Part shown: in pieces, positions 36,636 to 47,600 of the stretch
Position numbering within the stretch: the first letter of the stretch is position 1
How the letters are laid out: each line of letters opens with the position of its first letter
Assembly: GCA_964019165.1 (NCBI GenBank)
Contig: OZ025269.1
Coordinates: 6,796,669 to 6,860,668, forward strand
From: Mastigias papua
Lineage: Eukaryota > Cnidaria > Scyphozoa > Rhizostomeae > Mastigiidae
Length of the DNA: 64,000 nucleotides
Reading direction: 5' to 3'
Notes under the pieces: model-generated
Databases searched by the model: none
Told to the model about the DNA's origin: nothing
Seen by the model: only the letters and a program-made list of their open reading frames with translations
Position numbers and translations under genes: made by a program

Positions 36636-39600
36636 GCAATGTTTACTGGTCATCCAAAACTATAACCACAGAGAAATTGTCACTGAAAATTCATTTCACT
36701 TAATTTCACTTTTAAATTCTTTGAACTGGGTTGTCCTGTCAGCCAAGAAAACTGCATATGAGGGGGGCTGTCGATAAAATTATATATTTAGCTACAAAAT
36801 ACATTAATCATTAATAAAAAAAGACAATGATAAAAATAAAATATTTCAAAGCTATTTAAACGGATGCTAGAGAGGTAGGTAGGTTGATTCTATATTTTAG
36901 CACCAAAAATTCCTACCTTTAGTACAAGGATAGGAAAGACTCGGAGAAAAATAAGCAATGTTCTTAGAGGAGCTTGGAGGTCAGAGATAGCATGTATCAA
37001 TTGCTTTCTGCAGCATTTCGAATTCTTAGTAAGTATATCAAAGGGTTTAACTGGAGTAAATCAATTTATAGATATGTACACGATACAAGCTGCCGTTACT
37101 CCTATTCAGCTACAGTAGGCCAAGTGTAAATTTTTGTCATGCTATAAGCAGAGAATGATAACTACTATAAGTTACAATTCCAGCTGCATGGAACAGAATT
37201 TGCTTAACACCTGCAAACTACTTCCCCCGCATGACCCCCCCCCCCCTTCCCTCCAAGCCGAACAGCTGTAGTAAGGATACGGCTCTACAATGCGAAGGTA
37301 AAATTTTTTGAAATATATCTTCTGGACGCAACTCTATGGACTGCTAAGGAATTCAATAGCAAGAAAGCCTTAGGTTATACAGCATAGGCACTAAACGAAT
37401 GTAAATGCAAGCGCTGAGCAATGTGCATTCATTCATATTGGACTTTAAAAGTCATTGTGACCATGAGATCACTGATAGCAAGTTATGTGACGTCACGTAA
37501 AAACTTTCAATGCCATAAAAAATCAGTTAATATCTTTAGGAAGCAGATTTCAATGCCGAAAGCTGATCTTTCAAGATGCTCCTATTTCTCATGATAACTG
37601 TGCATTTAATAAAAACAAGGATAACAAGAAACTTTTACATTCAATAGCCCTGTATTATATCATCAAAATAATGACGAATCACCTTATTCCAGAGAATACT
37701 GCATCAATGCGAAGTTCTGCTGAATATATTTGAATTTTTTCGCAATGAACAGTGATCTGCGCATACTCTACTGGGTGATACTACGAAATAAAGGGCAAAT
37801 CACAGACAAGATTCAGATTATTTATACATAATTACATTACATTAAATAGTCCTAGTAAATCAAAAGAATCTTCAAAAATAAACCTAGTGACTCCCACAGT
37901 TTGAATAAATATAAGAGCTGCTTTGTCCCTTTTCGATACAAAATACAATCATAACGTATTATATGGTCCTATCCACAATGCAATGTTTCTGTTTTCAATG
38001 AAAATCTTTTTGATGGCAAGACGATTTACTAGAACATTATGAAGCAAAAAATTCAGTAAACCTACTCCAGTGAATATGACATATAGTATTCGTAGTCAGT
38101 TGGTTGGTAAATTAGTGTATCAAACTGAGATAGCTTTATATAAAGAAACTGTTACTTTTGATATCCACAAAACATTATTTTCATTTCGTTTCATTTTATA
38201 AGTTTAAGGAGCGTTGCCCTTCAGTTTAACCGGTTTTCTAGGGACCCATCTGACTTTCACGAAGCACTTTATTACTAAAATCTTTCCAAAGGTCTGATGA
38301 TTTAACTGCACGGGAGTCAGTCAAGAGAAAGTAAAACAGATACCGTAATCCCTCAGGAAAAGTACTAGCTTTTCAACAAACAAACATTAATGAACAGAAT
38401 TAGAGGTGTTATAGAGCATGGGTAAAAATAAGAAATACGGTTCTTTGATATATCATAATCAGCTGTGACATGATGGGTCGCCTACAATCATATAAAAACC
38501 AAGTGAAATCACAAGGAAATGCTTATCATACAGATACAGCTCCGGTATATTAAAGTTTTATTGAAGAATTAAGCTAAGAACTAATATTAAGAAAGCTCAA
38601 TTTAGGTATTTTTTGCTTGATCGAAACGATCAGAAATTGCTTATAAATATATTCAAGTACAACAGATGATACTGTCCGGAATGAAATCAGTAAGAGAAAA
38701 CAAATGGCGCTTTATTATTACATAGTGGTATATGATAAACGTGAGGAAATGCATTTCTAACAAGTTCAAAATATAATACGGGATTCGTATTACAGTCTGA
38801 AATTTATTGTAGATAGAGCTTTATTATAGTTAGAAGAATTCAGTATAGACGGAGGCCTAGTATAGATGAGGGAGTAGTGGCATAGAAGAAGGTGTTTTAT
38901 CCGTGGGGAAATACCATAGATTCCTTCAATAATAAATACATTCTAACGGTTGATACATGTGATATGGTCCATCAAATCATACGAGGATTTGTGCCATTAA
39001 AATCAACAAGACTCACTGAATCATCTATGAACTTGTCAAACAGCACAATAGTTAGTTTCTCGCTCTCCTGCTTCCACCGCCAATGCAAAAAGAAAAAGTC
39101 AAGGAGTGAACTAAGTGTGGAGACCACTGGTGATGAGTACGGTATCAAGGCCTGCAAAAAAGTAATATCAAACATAGTTTGTAGGTAAAAGGACTTTAAC
39201 AAAAACTAATCTTATAATTTCAGCGTCATTGCAGTGTTTGTGCTTTTGGGACTAAAAAATGGTGTCTGCTGTCCGTCCTACCGAGGTGTCCGTCTTATAG
39301 AATACGAGCATATAGTATTCTCTATTGGCTTTGGCAGGGACTTTCAGTAAATGTCTGTCGTAACAAGTGTCCGCTTTATAGAAGTGTCCGCTTAGAGACA
39401 GTTGACTGTAATTTACAAAGCTTTGCAGCCTGTGGTGGGAAAACCTCACAAAAGGAGTTTGCAATGCCCCTTCTATTGCCCATCAATCTCCCAGAAATTC
39501 CGAATGCCCTACAATTTGGTGGAGATGTTTCTTTCATGTAGTACACCTGTTTGACAGCATTCCGAAAGTGTTTCGGATCCTCTACATTTTTACTTAGAAA

Positions 39601-42600
39601 GCTTCGATGATATTTTGCTTGGAATATTATCTTATGTAATCGAAAACATGCACCAGCAGAGAGCGAAGGGTAACTGAAGAACGCTTTTATTCTTGGGTCA
39701 TCCCACCCTAGAAGTAACTCTTCAAGACAAGAGAAAAGCCCAAGGCTAACACAGTAAAAATGGAATCTGAGATACTAATGAGCGCCTGAAAGAAATTTTG
39801 CTAAAAAGCAAACAATTTAACCGCAAAATGAGAAGGGATATTTGTCCAGTAAGCTAAAATATCTTGAGGGAAACATAAAGGAAACCTGGGAAACGGTCGA
39901 TTTAAGATATATAAAAAATCTAAAATAACTGAGTTCCTCTCCATTAAAGAGTATGATAAAGTGACTTCTAATCATAACCAGATAGTGGAAGCTATAAATC
40001 ACTATTTGTGTAATATTCGAAAGAACTCGATGAAAAATTACCGGCTACGAGAAGTCCTCTTCTTTATGGAGATTTTGGACATTCAATTACTTCATTTTCG
40101 CGTTTCTTCTCTACCCTCGACATTGCGAGAATTATCAAAGCTGTTTCGGACATCAAAACATCCACTGGGTTCGATACTGATGTGATCTACAGCTTTTCTC
40201 TAAAAACTTGTTTTAAAATTTTAAAAACTTCCTAAAAAATTGGAAGAAGGTGTGCGTTGCCCCTATCATCAAACAAGGGTGCACTGCTGAAAAGTCTAAT
40301 TAAATCCTATTTCAGTACTCTATTATTTTAAGTACTGATATATTTTAAGTCTGATATATTTTAAGTACAATTTTGTGTACAAATATACCTGTCAGTCCAA
40401 GGTACCGAAAGTGATCAATTAAGTCGGCTAAGCGATAAAGTGTCGCAGTCAAATAAGGGCCGCACTTTTCAATAAATGTAAGACATAAGTGCCGCAGTCG
40501 AATAAGCGCCTATTCTATGACTTACAATAAATACACTAAGAAAGATTTTCATCGAAATCTCACCAAAACAGTGAATAACAAGACCGTTATTTCTTCGCGA
40601 AGGTGAAATGTGATCTTTTATTCTTACAATGAAATTGACCAAGTGACTGACATTGACTAAGTGTACTGTAGTTACATTCTATTTTGTGTAACGTTTCAGA
40701 AATAGAGCCCTTTCCCTCAAAATGAGCAAAATTGCCTTGATAAAAAGAAATCTCCTGCTGGCTACTTTTGCTAAGCCAACAGTTATAGCGATAACTTTCA
40801 AACATTACTTAGTTCTAGTTACACATCAGAACGGTTAATTGTTCTTTGAAATAATATGTGAAATAAACGCTGCAGTCAATTAAGCACCGCAATCGAATAA
40901 CCACCGCACCTAGAAACCTATAATAATAATAATAACAATACTAATACAATTTATTGAAAGTTGGCTAGAAAGATAGCTAATGCTAATAAAGGCCAACTCT
41001 ACCCTATTTACAATATATAAGTTTAATTACAATGAACATTTACAAAAAACAACCAAATACAAATATGGCAGCTACATCCAACTCCCCTCTACTTTCTGGT
41101 TTGTATTTTGGATTCATTATCATTTTTGGCAACTTTATATTGATCTGGAAGTTGATTCCAAATTATGCTTCCCCTAAATGAGAGACTCGTTTCCATACTG
41201 TTCTGTTCTCTTGATAGGAAGTCAGAAGTGTACGGTGTTTATTCTTAAGGTGTATGGAAGCACTTAACTATTGAGGAACTCCCACAGAAAGGAGGGGTTT
41301 CCGGATGTTACACATCTGTACACCTCCAGCATAAGTTTTTACAAATTGTTCTCATGAACTGTCATTTCCTCATTAATGTGTAGGAGCTCCTCAAAACAGG
41401 AGTCATAGTCATTCAGCAGTACTCTCAGAGCACGCTTAATAAGTTGGAATTTTTCAGGGTTTGCAACCATCTCATTAAGTTAATAGCAGTTCATCGCTTG
41501 TCTCATCCCATTTTCTATACCTATGGATACTTCAGCTAAGGTTTCACCACATGCATAAATTGTATTGTCATCAGCAAAGTTGCAAACCTGAGAGTGCTCT
41601 ATAGTATTAAAGAAATAATTTATAAAGATGTTGAATAGAAGGAGACCAAGTATAGATCGCTGTGGAGCTCCTTTTGATAATGACTTCCAGGTACTAATGC
41701 TATTGCCTATTTTGACTCCTTGCTTTCTATCAGTGAGGTAACTGTATATTATTTTCAGACTGTCAATGTCAACGCCGTAAGCGTCGAGCTTGGCAATAAG
41801 TAGATCATGCGGCAGAAAATTGTATGCCTTTGAAAGGTCAATTAATGCCATAGCGGTGACACACCACTTGCCAACATAACAATGAATCATTTCAATAACC
41901 CGAAAGAGGGCATACAGAGTACTGTGCCCTTTTTAAAAGCACAAAGAATCTCCAAGAGTCTCCTTTCAACAAATGGTAGAAACTGCTCTAACAGTAAACA
42001 TGCGAAGACTTTTGATAGGGATGGGAGGACACTAATTGGACGATAGTTGCTTTTCTTTGTGGCATCACCGCTTTTAAATACCGGTGAAACATCTGCAAGG
42101 TTCAGTTTTTCTGGAAGTATGCACCATTGAACCATTCAATATGCTACTTTAGCTACAGCTGACAGAGAGTTAATTTAAGAATATGTGTTGGCAAATCCCC
42201 ACTTGTCTTCTTGGTATTGTCCAAGCGATTTATTTCATTCCAGGCTTCTGCAGGTTTAAAGAGGCAAAACTCGAAGATATCATTCCCCCGAGTCATTTCC
42301 CTGATTTGGAACTGTATAAAGCCCCATGGTGCTTAATTGATCATTTACAGCAAATCTATTATCAACACAAAGGAGCCATATACAACTTACAGGAGCTTAT
42401 TTCCCATGTCAATTACTTGGATCGCAGTAAAAGAACCCCTCCCCACCTGTTACTCCATATAATAACCAATGCATGCATGATTGCTACCAGGAGATAATAA
42501 ACTAAGAACATATCACAATATCCTAAGTTTAATAAAACTTACTGATCTTGATACTTTCCCAACTTCATTCTTCTCTTTGGAGAGCAATTTCAAAGTTATC

Positions 42601-44299
42601 ATAAACATTCCTAAAAACAATAAAGTTCAAATGAATCACTATCTCCCCTTATGCATAGAAATGAGCAGACAAATTACCTCTTCATTTATTTTAGGGAGAT
42701 GTTCATCTGATATAAGAAACATCATTGAAGTGAAAGCTGGTAACTGACAGTACGAAAATATACAAAAAACCATCAATTTCTAAAACTTACCAACATCTTT
42801 GTTTACTTCAGATAGTGGCAAATGTAACACCACAGACACGATATATTGTTGTCCACGTGAAAGAATCTAAAATAAGACAGCATTATTCATACCATAGAAT
42901 TAAGGCAGATTGATGCTCACAAGAAACTGTGCATGAATATAATAGTCTAAAAACTTTATTCAAATGTTTCACAAGCATATATCATACAGGTTGGAAGAAA
43001 TCAAAGATTTTATATTTGCAATTAAGAAATTAGCACAAGAGGCATCTCCCCAAAATTGAAATAGTAAAAGTCACAACAAGCTTATATGAGCATTTGAGTA
43101 ATGTTCTTTGTTTGACAATTAGTTATTTAAATAGCTCTTCACAACACTGTCAGACAATGGGGGGGGGGAGGGATGATTGACCTCAGCGATATTAATGAGC
43201 AATGGAATTTGAGGGCACAGTTACTAAAAATTCCTCTCACTCCAGGCTCTAGTGATCGGTTTCCTCCCCAACAAACCGGCAAAAGTCTACCATTGCTTCA
43301 GGCCTTAGTTGCCAATTAGATCTTCCAAGTACAAAGTGGCTTCTTAAATGATATGCAGATGAAATACAGCCAGTAAAGCAACAAATCTTTGGAAACATTA
43401 CAAAGAAGTTCATAACCTACCCGATCACCATCTATACCATCATCTCGAAGGTTTACTAATGCTTGAGGAACCATACTGCCAAACCCAGGTGAATAACCAT
43501 GAGTACTGCAATCAGAATGTGAATAAAATACTACAATGCCAAAAACAATGCAGGAATGCATTATTTGCAAATAATAAAGTCATCTGAATACTGGAAGATT
43601 TCACTTTTATGACTAGAAATGTCCCTTTCACATATTTTGTGAGCCCTATGATCTTATAACTAATTCTCTCATTACCTCATATCACCAAATTTTCATAAGT
43701 ATTACCTACTCAATAAATCAATCAATCAGTCAGTAATTCAACCAATGACATCCTTGACAACTAGCAATCTGCATCGTTTCTCATACAACAATAATTATAA
43801 TTCTTTATCCAGTTATCCCTTCACTCTCAATTTACCTTGCTAAACCCTTTATACTTCTAAAAGTGTATTGTATAGTTTAACAACTTATCTGACTTAAAGT
43901 TGTACATATTTTACAGTAGGACTAAACCAGCCATAATGTAGAAGAGCTAATGATCATGATGGTTGTTATCACCTAATCCATTGAAATCACTTGTCTAGCA
44001 CATGGAATTTCTAATATCAATATACAAAAAGTTGAATTTCCTTGCCATGTAGATGTACCCATAGTTATAAAAGTTTATAAAGCAACTAACTAGAATTCAA
44101 AATGAACCGGCTTGATGTGCTCTTTTGCAGGAACATATAACATGTAGAACCCAAAGTATGCAACAAATGCTGATGAAATAACGGCAATCACCGTCAAGAT
44201 CCAACAAAGTACACTGCTGACAGACCCTGAAGCTCTCCGAAAGAGTGACATTGGATTTATAATATCCATGATCATAATCATAATACACACATCTTCCAA
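35835..44299 (-). CDS. BSCL2: Seipin, ER lipid-droplet assembly protein
   Basis: Seven minus exons in matching phase: 44299-44091, 43505-43421, 42866-42791, 42610-42543, 39151-39017, 37780-37683 and 36195-35835 (stop), about 343 residues. Exon 1 gives TM1 ([20 protein letters not shown]) then HIKPVHFEF, matching the seipin 'SPVHF' turn. Exons 2-3 read [12 protein letters not shown] and [20 protein letters not shown]. Exon 4 begins [10 protein letters not shown], exon 5 holds [20 protein letters not shown], and exon 6 [20 protein letters not shown]; together these form the lumenal beta-sandwich. Exon 7 carries [17 protein letters not shown]2 and an acidic cytosolic tail. Seipin forms ER ring oligomers at lipid-droplet contact sites. 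The exon 1 donor (GTTAGT) splits a Tyr codon, which explains why the frame seems to end in TAG. It is divergent from NTAN1. LINE fragments fill intron 4. Confidence 0.92.
36301..36632. repeat. (CA)n / (CAGA)n compound microsatellite
   Basis: Alternating ACAC and GACA blocks, two similar CAGA cassettes, then pure CA. It lies in seipin intron 6, about 105 bp upstream of the exon 7 acceptor on the minus strand. His-Thr and Val-Cys ORFs over it are artefacts. Confidence 0.97.
36633..39016. other. Seipin introns 6 and 5, nothing but exon 6 recognised
   Basis: AT-rich intronic sequence interrupted only by seipin exon 6 (37683-37780). A poly-C run lies near 37238. Confidence 0.55.
39200..39411. repeat. 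Mariner/pogo-like terminal fragment (tentative)
   Basis: Repeats TGTCCGCTTTATAGAAGTGT and GTGTCCGCTTAGAGACAG, ending TTGACTGTA. This resembles subterminal repeats plus a CAGTCAA terminus of TA-targeting DNA elements. The partner end was not found. Lies in seipin intron 4. Confidence 0.4.
39820..40320 (+). mobile_element. LINE fragment, upstream of RT
   Basis: Across frames the plus strand gives [30 protein letters not shown], then '[20 protein letters not shown]' at about 40150 and '[10 protein letters not shown]' near 40235. This is the linker and first RT block ('KSxKSxGxDxI', 'WKxAxVxPI') of a CR1/L2-type LINE. Frames are broken. Lies in seipin intron 4, antisense to the gene. Confidence 0.6.
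40400..40920. mobile_element. Repeat with GCAGTCGAATAAGCGCC-type units (tentative MITE)
   Basis: Related units GCAGTCAAATAAGGGCCGCA, GCAGTCGAATAAGCGCC, GCAGTCAATTAAGCACCGCA and GCAATCGAATAACCACCGCA occur at both sides of a non-coding core. This is a subterminal repeat layout like that of Tigger-type non-autonomous elements. Clean termini not found. Confidence 0.5.
41480..42135 (-). mobile_element. LINE reverse transcriptase fragment (minus)
   Basis: Minus strand reads [20 protein letters not shown] then [20 protein letters not shown], a frameshift, then [40 protein letters not shown] and [14 protein letters not shown]. The catalytic FADD box is intact, and the order of RT blocks is normal. 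A frameshift near 41890 and lack of flanking domains make it inactive. Typical CR1/L2-type RT, in seipin intron 4, sense with the gene. Confidence 0.85.
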
Positions 44300-44577
44300 T
44301 TCAAATAGATATCTTATTGCTCGATAATTCTCTTGTCTTCTTGTCTTAAGATCGCTTGATTTGTGGCATCATTGGCATAATGAGGTCTTTCCAACCTGAG
44401 TAAGTGCATTCAGAAAGGTATTAGTGACTTCAGCAAGAACAACATTTGAAAAGAAACAACAACAACTACATAACAACATCAGCACCAATAATAAAGTGCC
44501 CACTTGCGCAGTACGGGACCAACTGGGCAAGACCACAGGTTGCACATGTTGGTGATCTTAACAGTATACAATATAAG
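44300..44577. promoter_or_regulatory. Shared seipin / NTAN1 divergent promoter interval
   Basis: The two start codons (44299 minus; 44578 plus) lie 278 bp apart, with no other gene between. Both promoters and 5' UTRs must fit here unless a distant non-coding exon exists. No TATA box is convincing. The part at 44446-44577 is open in frame with NTAN1 but reads as Asn-rich low complexity and is more likely 5' UTR. Confidence 0.55.
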
Positions 44578-45516
44578 ATGCCACTCTTTATAGATGGTGC
44601 CTTATTGCCTTCAGATAGGTGCAAGAAAGACTTCGTTTTCTCTGCTGGCAGCCTTAAAGAGAGGTCAATAGAATTCCTGTCCAACAGCATGAAAGTAAAT
44701 ATTTGTACGGGCGATAGAGCACTATATGTGTCTCAAAGAGAATATGCAACCGTATCAAAACAACACCAAACCATAAAGATGATTGGTTCTGGAGATGCAA
44801 CAACATGTCATATTCTGATTTTGGTTTCTGCAAATTCATTGAGTGTTGGACATTTCGATGGAAGTAATACTGAACATGGACTGTTGAGCATGATAAGAGA
44901 GAATAGCATTATCAATTGCCACACGGAAGATGGACACATGGAAAGCAAGCAGATCATAATGGCCTACGTTTTTGGAGGTTTTGATGATGACCGTGATATA
45001 TCTAGAAAACTTTTTGAAGACATCTTGCATACTATGTCACTTGCAAAACAAGAAATTCATTTAATAACTTCATGCGTGTGTTCCTTAAATACTAGAGTAG
45101 TAAATGGCAATAATCACCCAATAATATATGGTGTGGCCATTGATACACAATCAAATCAAATTTTTCAAGCATCATTTGAAAGTAAAGGCCCATGTGACAT
45201 TCTAAGAAATGCAAGGATATTTGGTGGGTGCACAGAAATGGTTAGTATATATGATACAGAGTCACAAATGGTACAAATTGGCCCGTTTGAATTTCGAGTG
45301 TTTAGAGGGGCTAATGATATACTTGGATTTGATGATAGGCAAATATTACAGATTTTGTCAACATCACCACATTGTGAGCCTGATGACTTTGTATCAAACA
45401 CAAGAAAGGCTATTAAATTTTTAATAGACCACCCATTCCCAGAAACTATTTTCAAGAAATGGGAGAAATTGTCATTTAAGATGGATGAGCTAGGAAATTG
45501 GATTCAACAACCTTGA
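44578..45516 (+). CDS. NTAN1: Protein N-terminal asparagine amidohydrolase
   Basis: 312 residues starting MPLFIDG, the usual NTAN1 start, close to the roughly 310 residues of vertebrate NTAN1. Conserved blocks in order: ALYVSQREYATV (about 48-60), GSGDATTCHILIL with the nucleophile Cys77, AYVFGGFDDDRDISRKLFED, EIHLITSCVCSLNTR, HPIIYGVAIDTQSNQIFQAS, MVSIYDTESQMVQIGPFEF and LSTSPHCEPDDFV. NTAN1 deamidates N-terminal Asn, exposed after Met removal, to Asp, feeding the Arg/N-degron pathway. The frame stays open upstream to 44446 (44 extra residues), but that extension is low complexity. Oddity: the whole coding region is uninterrupted, whereas the vertebrate gene has many introns and neighbouring genes here are split. 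The head-to-head position with its own seipin-side promoter argues against a recent random retrocopy. Confidence 0.95.
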   Translation: MPLFIDGALLPSDRCKKDFVFSAGSLKERSIEFLSNSMKVNICTGDRALYVSQREYATVSKQHQTIKMIGSGDATTCHILILVSANSLSVGHFDGSNTEHGLLSMIRENSIINCHTEDGHMESKQIIMAYVFGGFDDDRDISRKLFEDILHTMSLAKQEIHLITSCVCSLNTRVVNGNNHPIIYGVAIDTQSNQIFQASFESKGPCDILRNARIFGGCTEMVSIYDTESQMVQIGPFEFRVFRGANDILGFDDRQILQILSTSPHCEPDDFVSNTRKAIKFLIDHPFPETIFKKWEKLSFKMDELGNWIQQP

Positions 45517-45679
45517 TTAAACGATGTTTTACTTTGATTAGTAAACTTGTGTCACTGCGATTAGACTCAACAGCAGGGAAGGACTCTGGGTTTGTAATAA
45601 TTTGATATCTTCAAATGAATTACCTAAAATACAACATGGATGAACATATAAATGCTAAAGCTAACAACATAACTACAAA
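45517..45679 (+). other. NTAN1 3' UTR region
   Basis: Short AT-rich segment between the NTAN1 stop and the start of the Copia remnant. No canonical AATAAA seen. Confidence 0.4.
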
Positions 45680-47600
45680 CTAAAATGGAAGAAGAGCTGT
45701 GTCACAAACAGATGAACAAAACAGACACCTACCATACATTACCTGCCCCCCTGCTGCCAACATGTCAGATATGTTTTAGCTTGAAAATCCATTTACTTTC
45801 CACTATGTTTTTATCTTCAGGAGGCTTTACCAAGTCCCATGTTTCATTCTTTATAAGGGATTGGTATTCACTGTCTGATGCTTTCTTCCATTGATCAGCA
45901 TAAGTACCAGTCCAGGCCTCTTTGATGTTCTTTGGCTCATTGTTATCAGTTTCAGCAATAAGAGCAAATGTAACTCTTTGATTAACACTTTACCAACTAA
46001 ACCACTCATTCAATGAATTTTCAAAGGACAATTGCTCTTTAGACTCTGTGTGTGTTAGTAAATTGAGCTTATCTGGCCTTTTTCTTTGCCTTTTCTCTGG
46101 TAGATCTTTGACTTGTCTTATAAATTCCTCTTCATAGGAAGTTCCTTGCTGTAGTTCACTGATATCAATTTTCTCTTCTTCATTAGGCACATCTTGTCCA
46201 GCTACTTCATAATCCACTTCACTTTCTGGATTATTTTCATGAATTTCTTGCTGAATTTCATCTTCACTTTCAAAATATGGGCTAAATTGATAAATTAGCT
46301 TTTCTGGCACATACTCTTGCATCTCTGGGTTACCAAATTGACTCCCCATTAATTTTGCATCTCTGTGTATCTCAATGATGTCTGTTTTGATATCATACAC
46401 TCTGTAACCCTGCTTTTGTGACGAGTAGCCGACAAAACGACATCTTTTTGCTTTTGCATCAAACTTTGATGTGTTGTCAATACGAACATAAACATTGCAT
46501 CCAAATGTCCGAAGATATGATACAGATGGTATGTTTCCATACAAAACTTCATATGGAACACTACCTTTTGCTGCAGTAGTTGGACAGCGGTTTCTCAGGT
46601 CTACAGCTGTATATACAGCTTCTGCCCAAAATCGTGGAGGCATTTTACCTTGCTGAAGCATAGATCTTGCAGATTCGATGACCGTTCGGTTCATATGTTC
46701 TGAAACCCCATTCTGTTGAGGTGTTTGTGCAATGGTAAACTCGTGTTTAATTCCTCGTTCCTTGAAAAAACTTGTCGAATTCTTTTGATTTGTATTCACC
46801 TCCATTGTCACTTCTTAGGATCTTTACGTGTTTTTCTGTCAAATTTTCTGCCTCAAGCCACGAATTGCTTAAATTTCTCAAATACCTCACTCTTGCTTTT
46901 GATGAAATAAACTGAAGTAAATCTCGATCTGTCGTCTATAAACGTGACAAACTATTTTGATCCAGCGAGTGATTCTACAGGCATTGGCCCACAAACATCT
47001 CAGTGAATTAGCTCTAATACTTCTCGAGTTTGATGTTTGGCGTCTTTTGGGAATGGTTTTCGGGTAATTTTCCCTTTGATGCATGCTTCACAGTCTCGAT
47101 TCATGGCTCCTTTAACACATTTCATGTTATTGACAAGTTCTTTATCATGCATCAATTTGAAATTATCCATCCCAAGGTGTCCTGATCTGCGGTGCCAAAT
47201 TATATAATTTAAATTCTGCTCTTCCGTAGTTGCTATTGTAAGCTACAGCAGCAAATTCATTTGCATTTTCAACCAATCGATACAAAACTATTTAATGCTC
47301 CAAACGCGTTTACTTTGTTATCTTTCATGCACATGAATGGAACCGGCTTTCTGATTCTTGATATTTGTATTATACAGGTTCCCCATAATGTGGTTCCTTA
47401 TATTAAAAGCGTGTATTTGGACAGTATCGGCAAGCTTTGCAATCGATTTTCCTCCATCTTTTCGAAGCATGTTGGAATGTAAATTTTGGTCTCATTATTA
47501 CTTGGAACTGCTCCTTTTTTCTTCCCAAGGAGCTTTTCTGCTTTCGCTATAGCTTTTTAAGAGGTGGAAAGTAACTTCGATTATTCTTCTTTCTCACAGA
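45680..47600 (-). mobile_element. Copia retrotransposon fragment (minus)
   Basis: Minus strand, in order: a protease C-terminal piece (about 47500-47250), GAG-pre-integrase IIWHRRSGHLGMDNFKLMHD (about 47215-47150) and CEACIKGKITRKPFPKD, the integrase core (FVTFIDDRSRF region, then FTIAQTPQQNGVSEHMNRTV), the integrase C-terminus LRTFGCNVYVRI and RCRFVGYSSQKQGYRVYD, and the start of RT EPKNIKEAWTGTYADQWKKA then IVESKWIFKLK. It breaks off near 45775 before the RT catalytic box. Several frameshifts; the best open piece is 46811-45990. It is a different, better-preserved lineage than the plus-strand Copia at 7380. Confidence 0.88.
45990..46811 (-). pseudogene. Copia integrase domain, open fragment
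   Basis: 273 codons. The N-terminal residues MTMEVNTNQ come from a frame change just after the 'SDNGGE' position. The core TPQQNGVSEHMNRTVIESAR with the catalytic Glu region is intact, followed by the LPEKRQRKRPDKLNL linker. It lacks the upstream zinc finger and first Asp in the same frame, so it cannot be a complete integrase. Confidence 0.8.

Noticed and set aside
36250..36703. Cys-Val and His-Thr repeat ORFs
   Set aside because: Translation of (CA)n/(CAGA)n repeats in a seipin intron.
42183..42747. Plus ORFs of 104 and 88 residues
   Set aside because: No family resemblance; the second overlaps seipin exon 4 on the opposite strand, so it is a shadow.
44446..44577. Extending NTAN1 CDS to the upstream Met
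   Set aside because: Upstream residues are low complexity and NTAN1 proteins begin at MPL; kept as a side note only.
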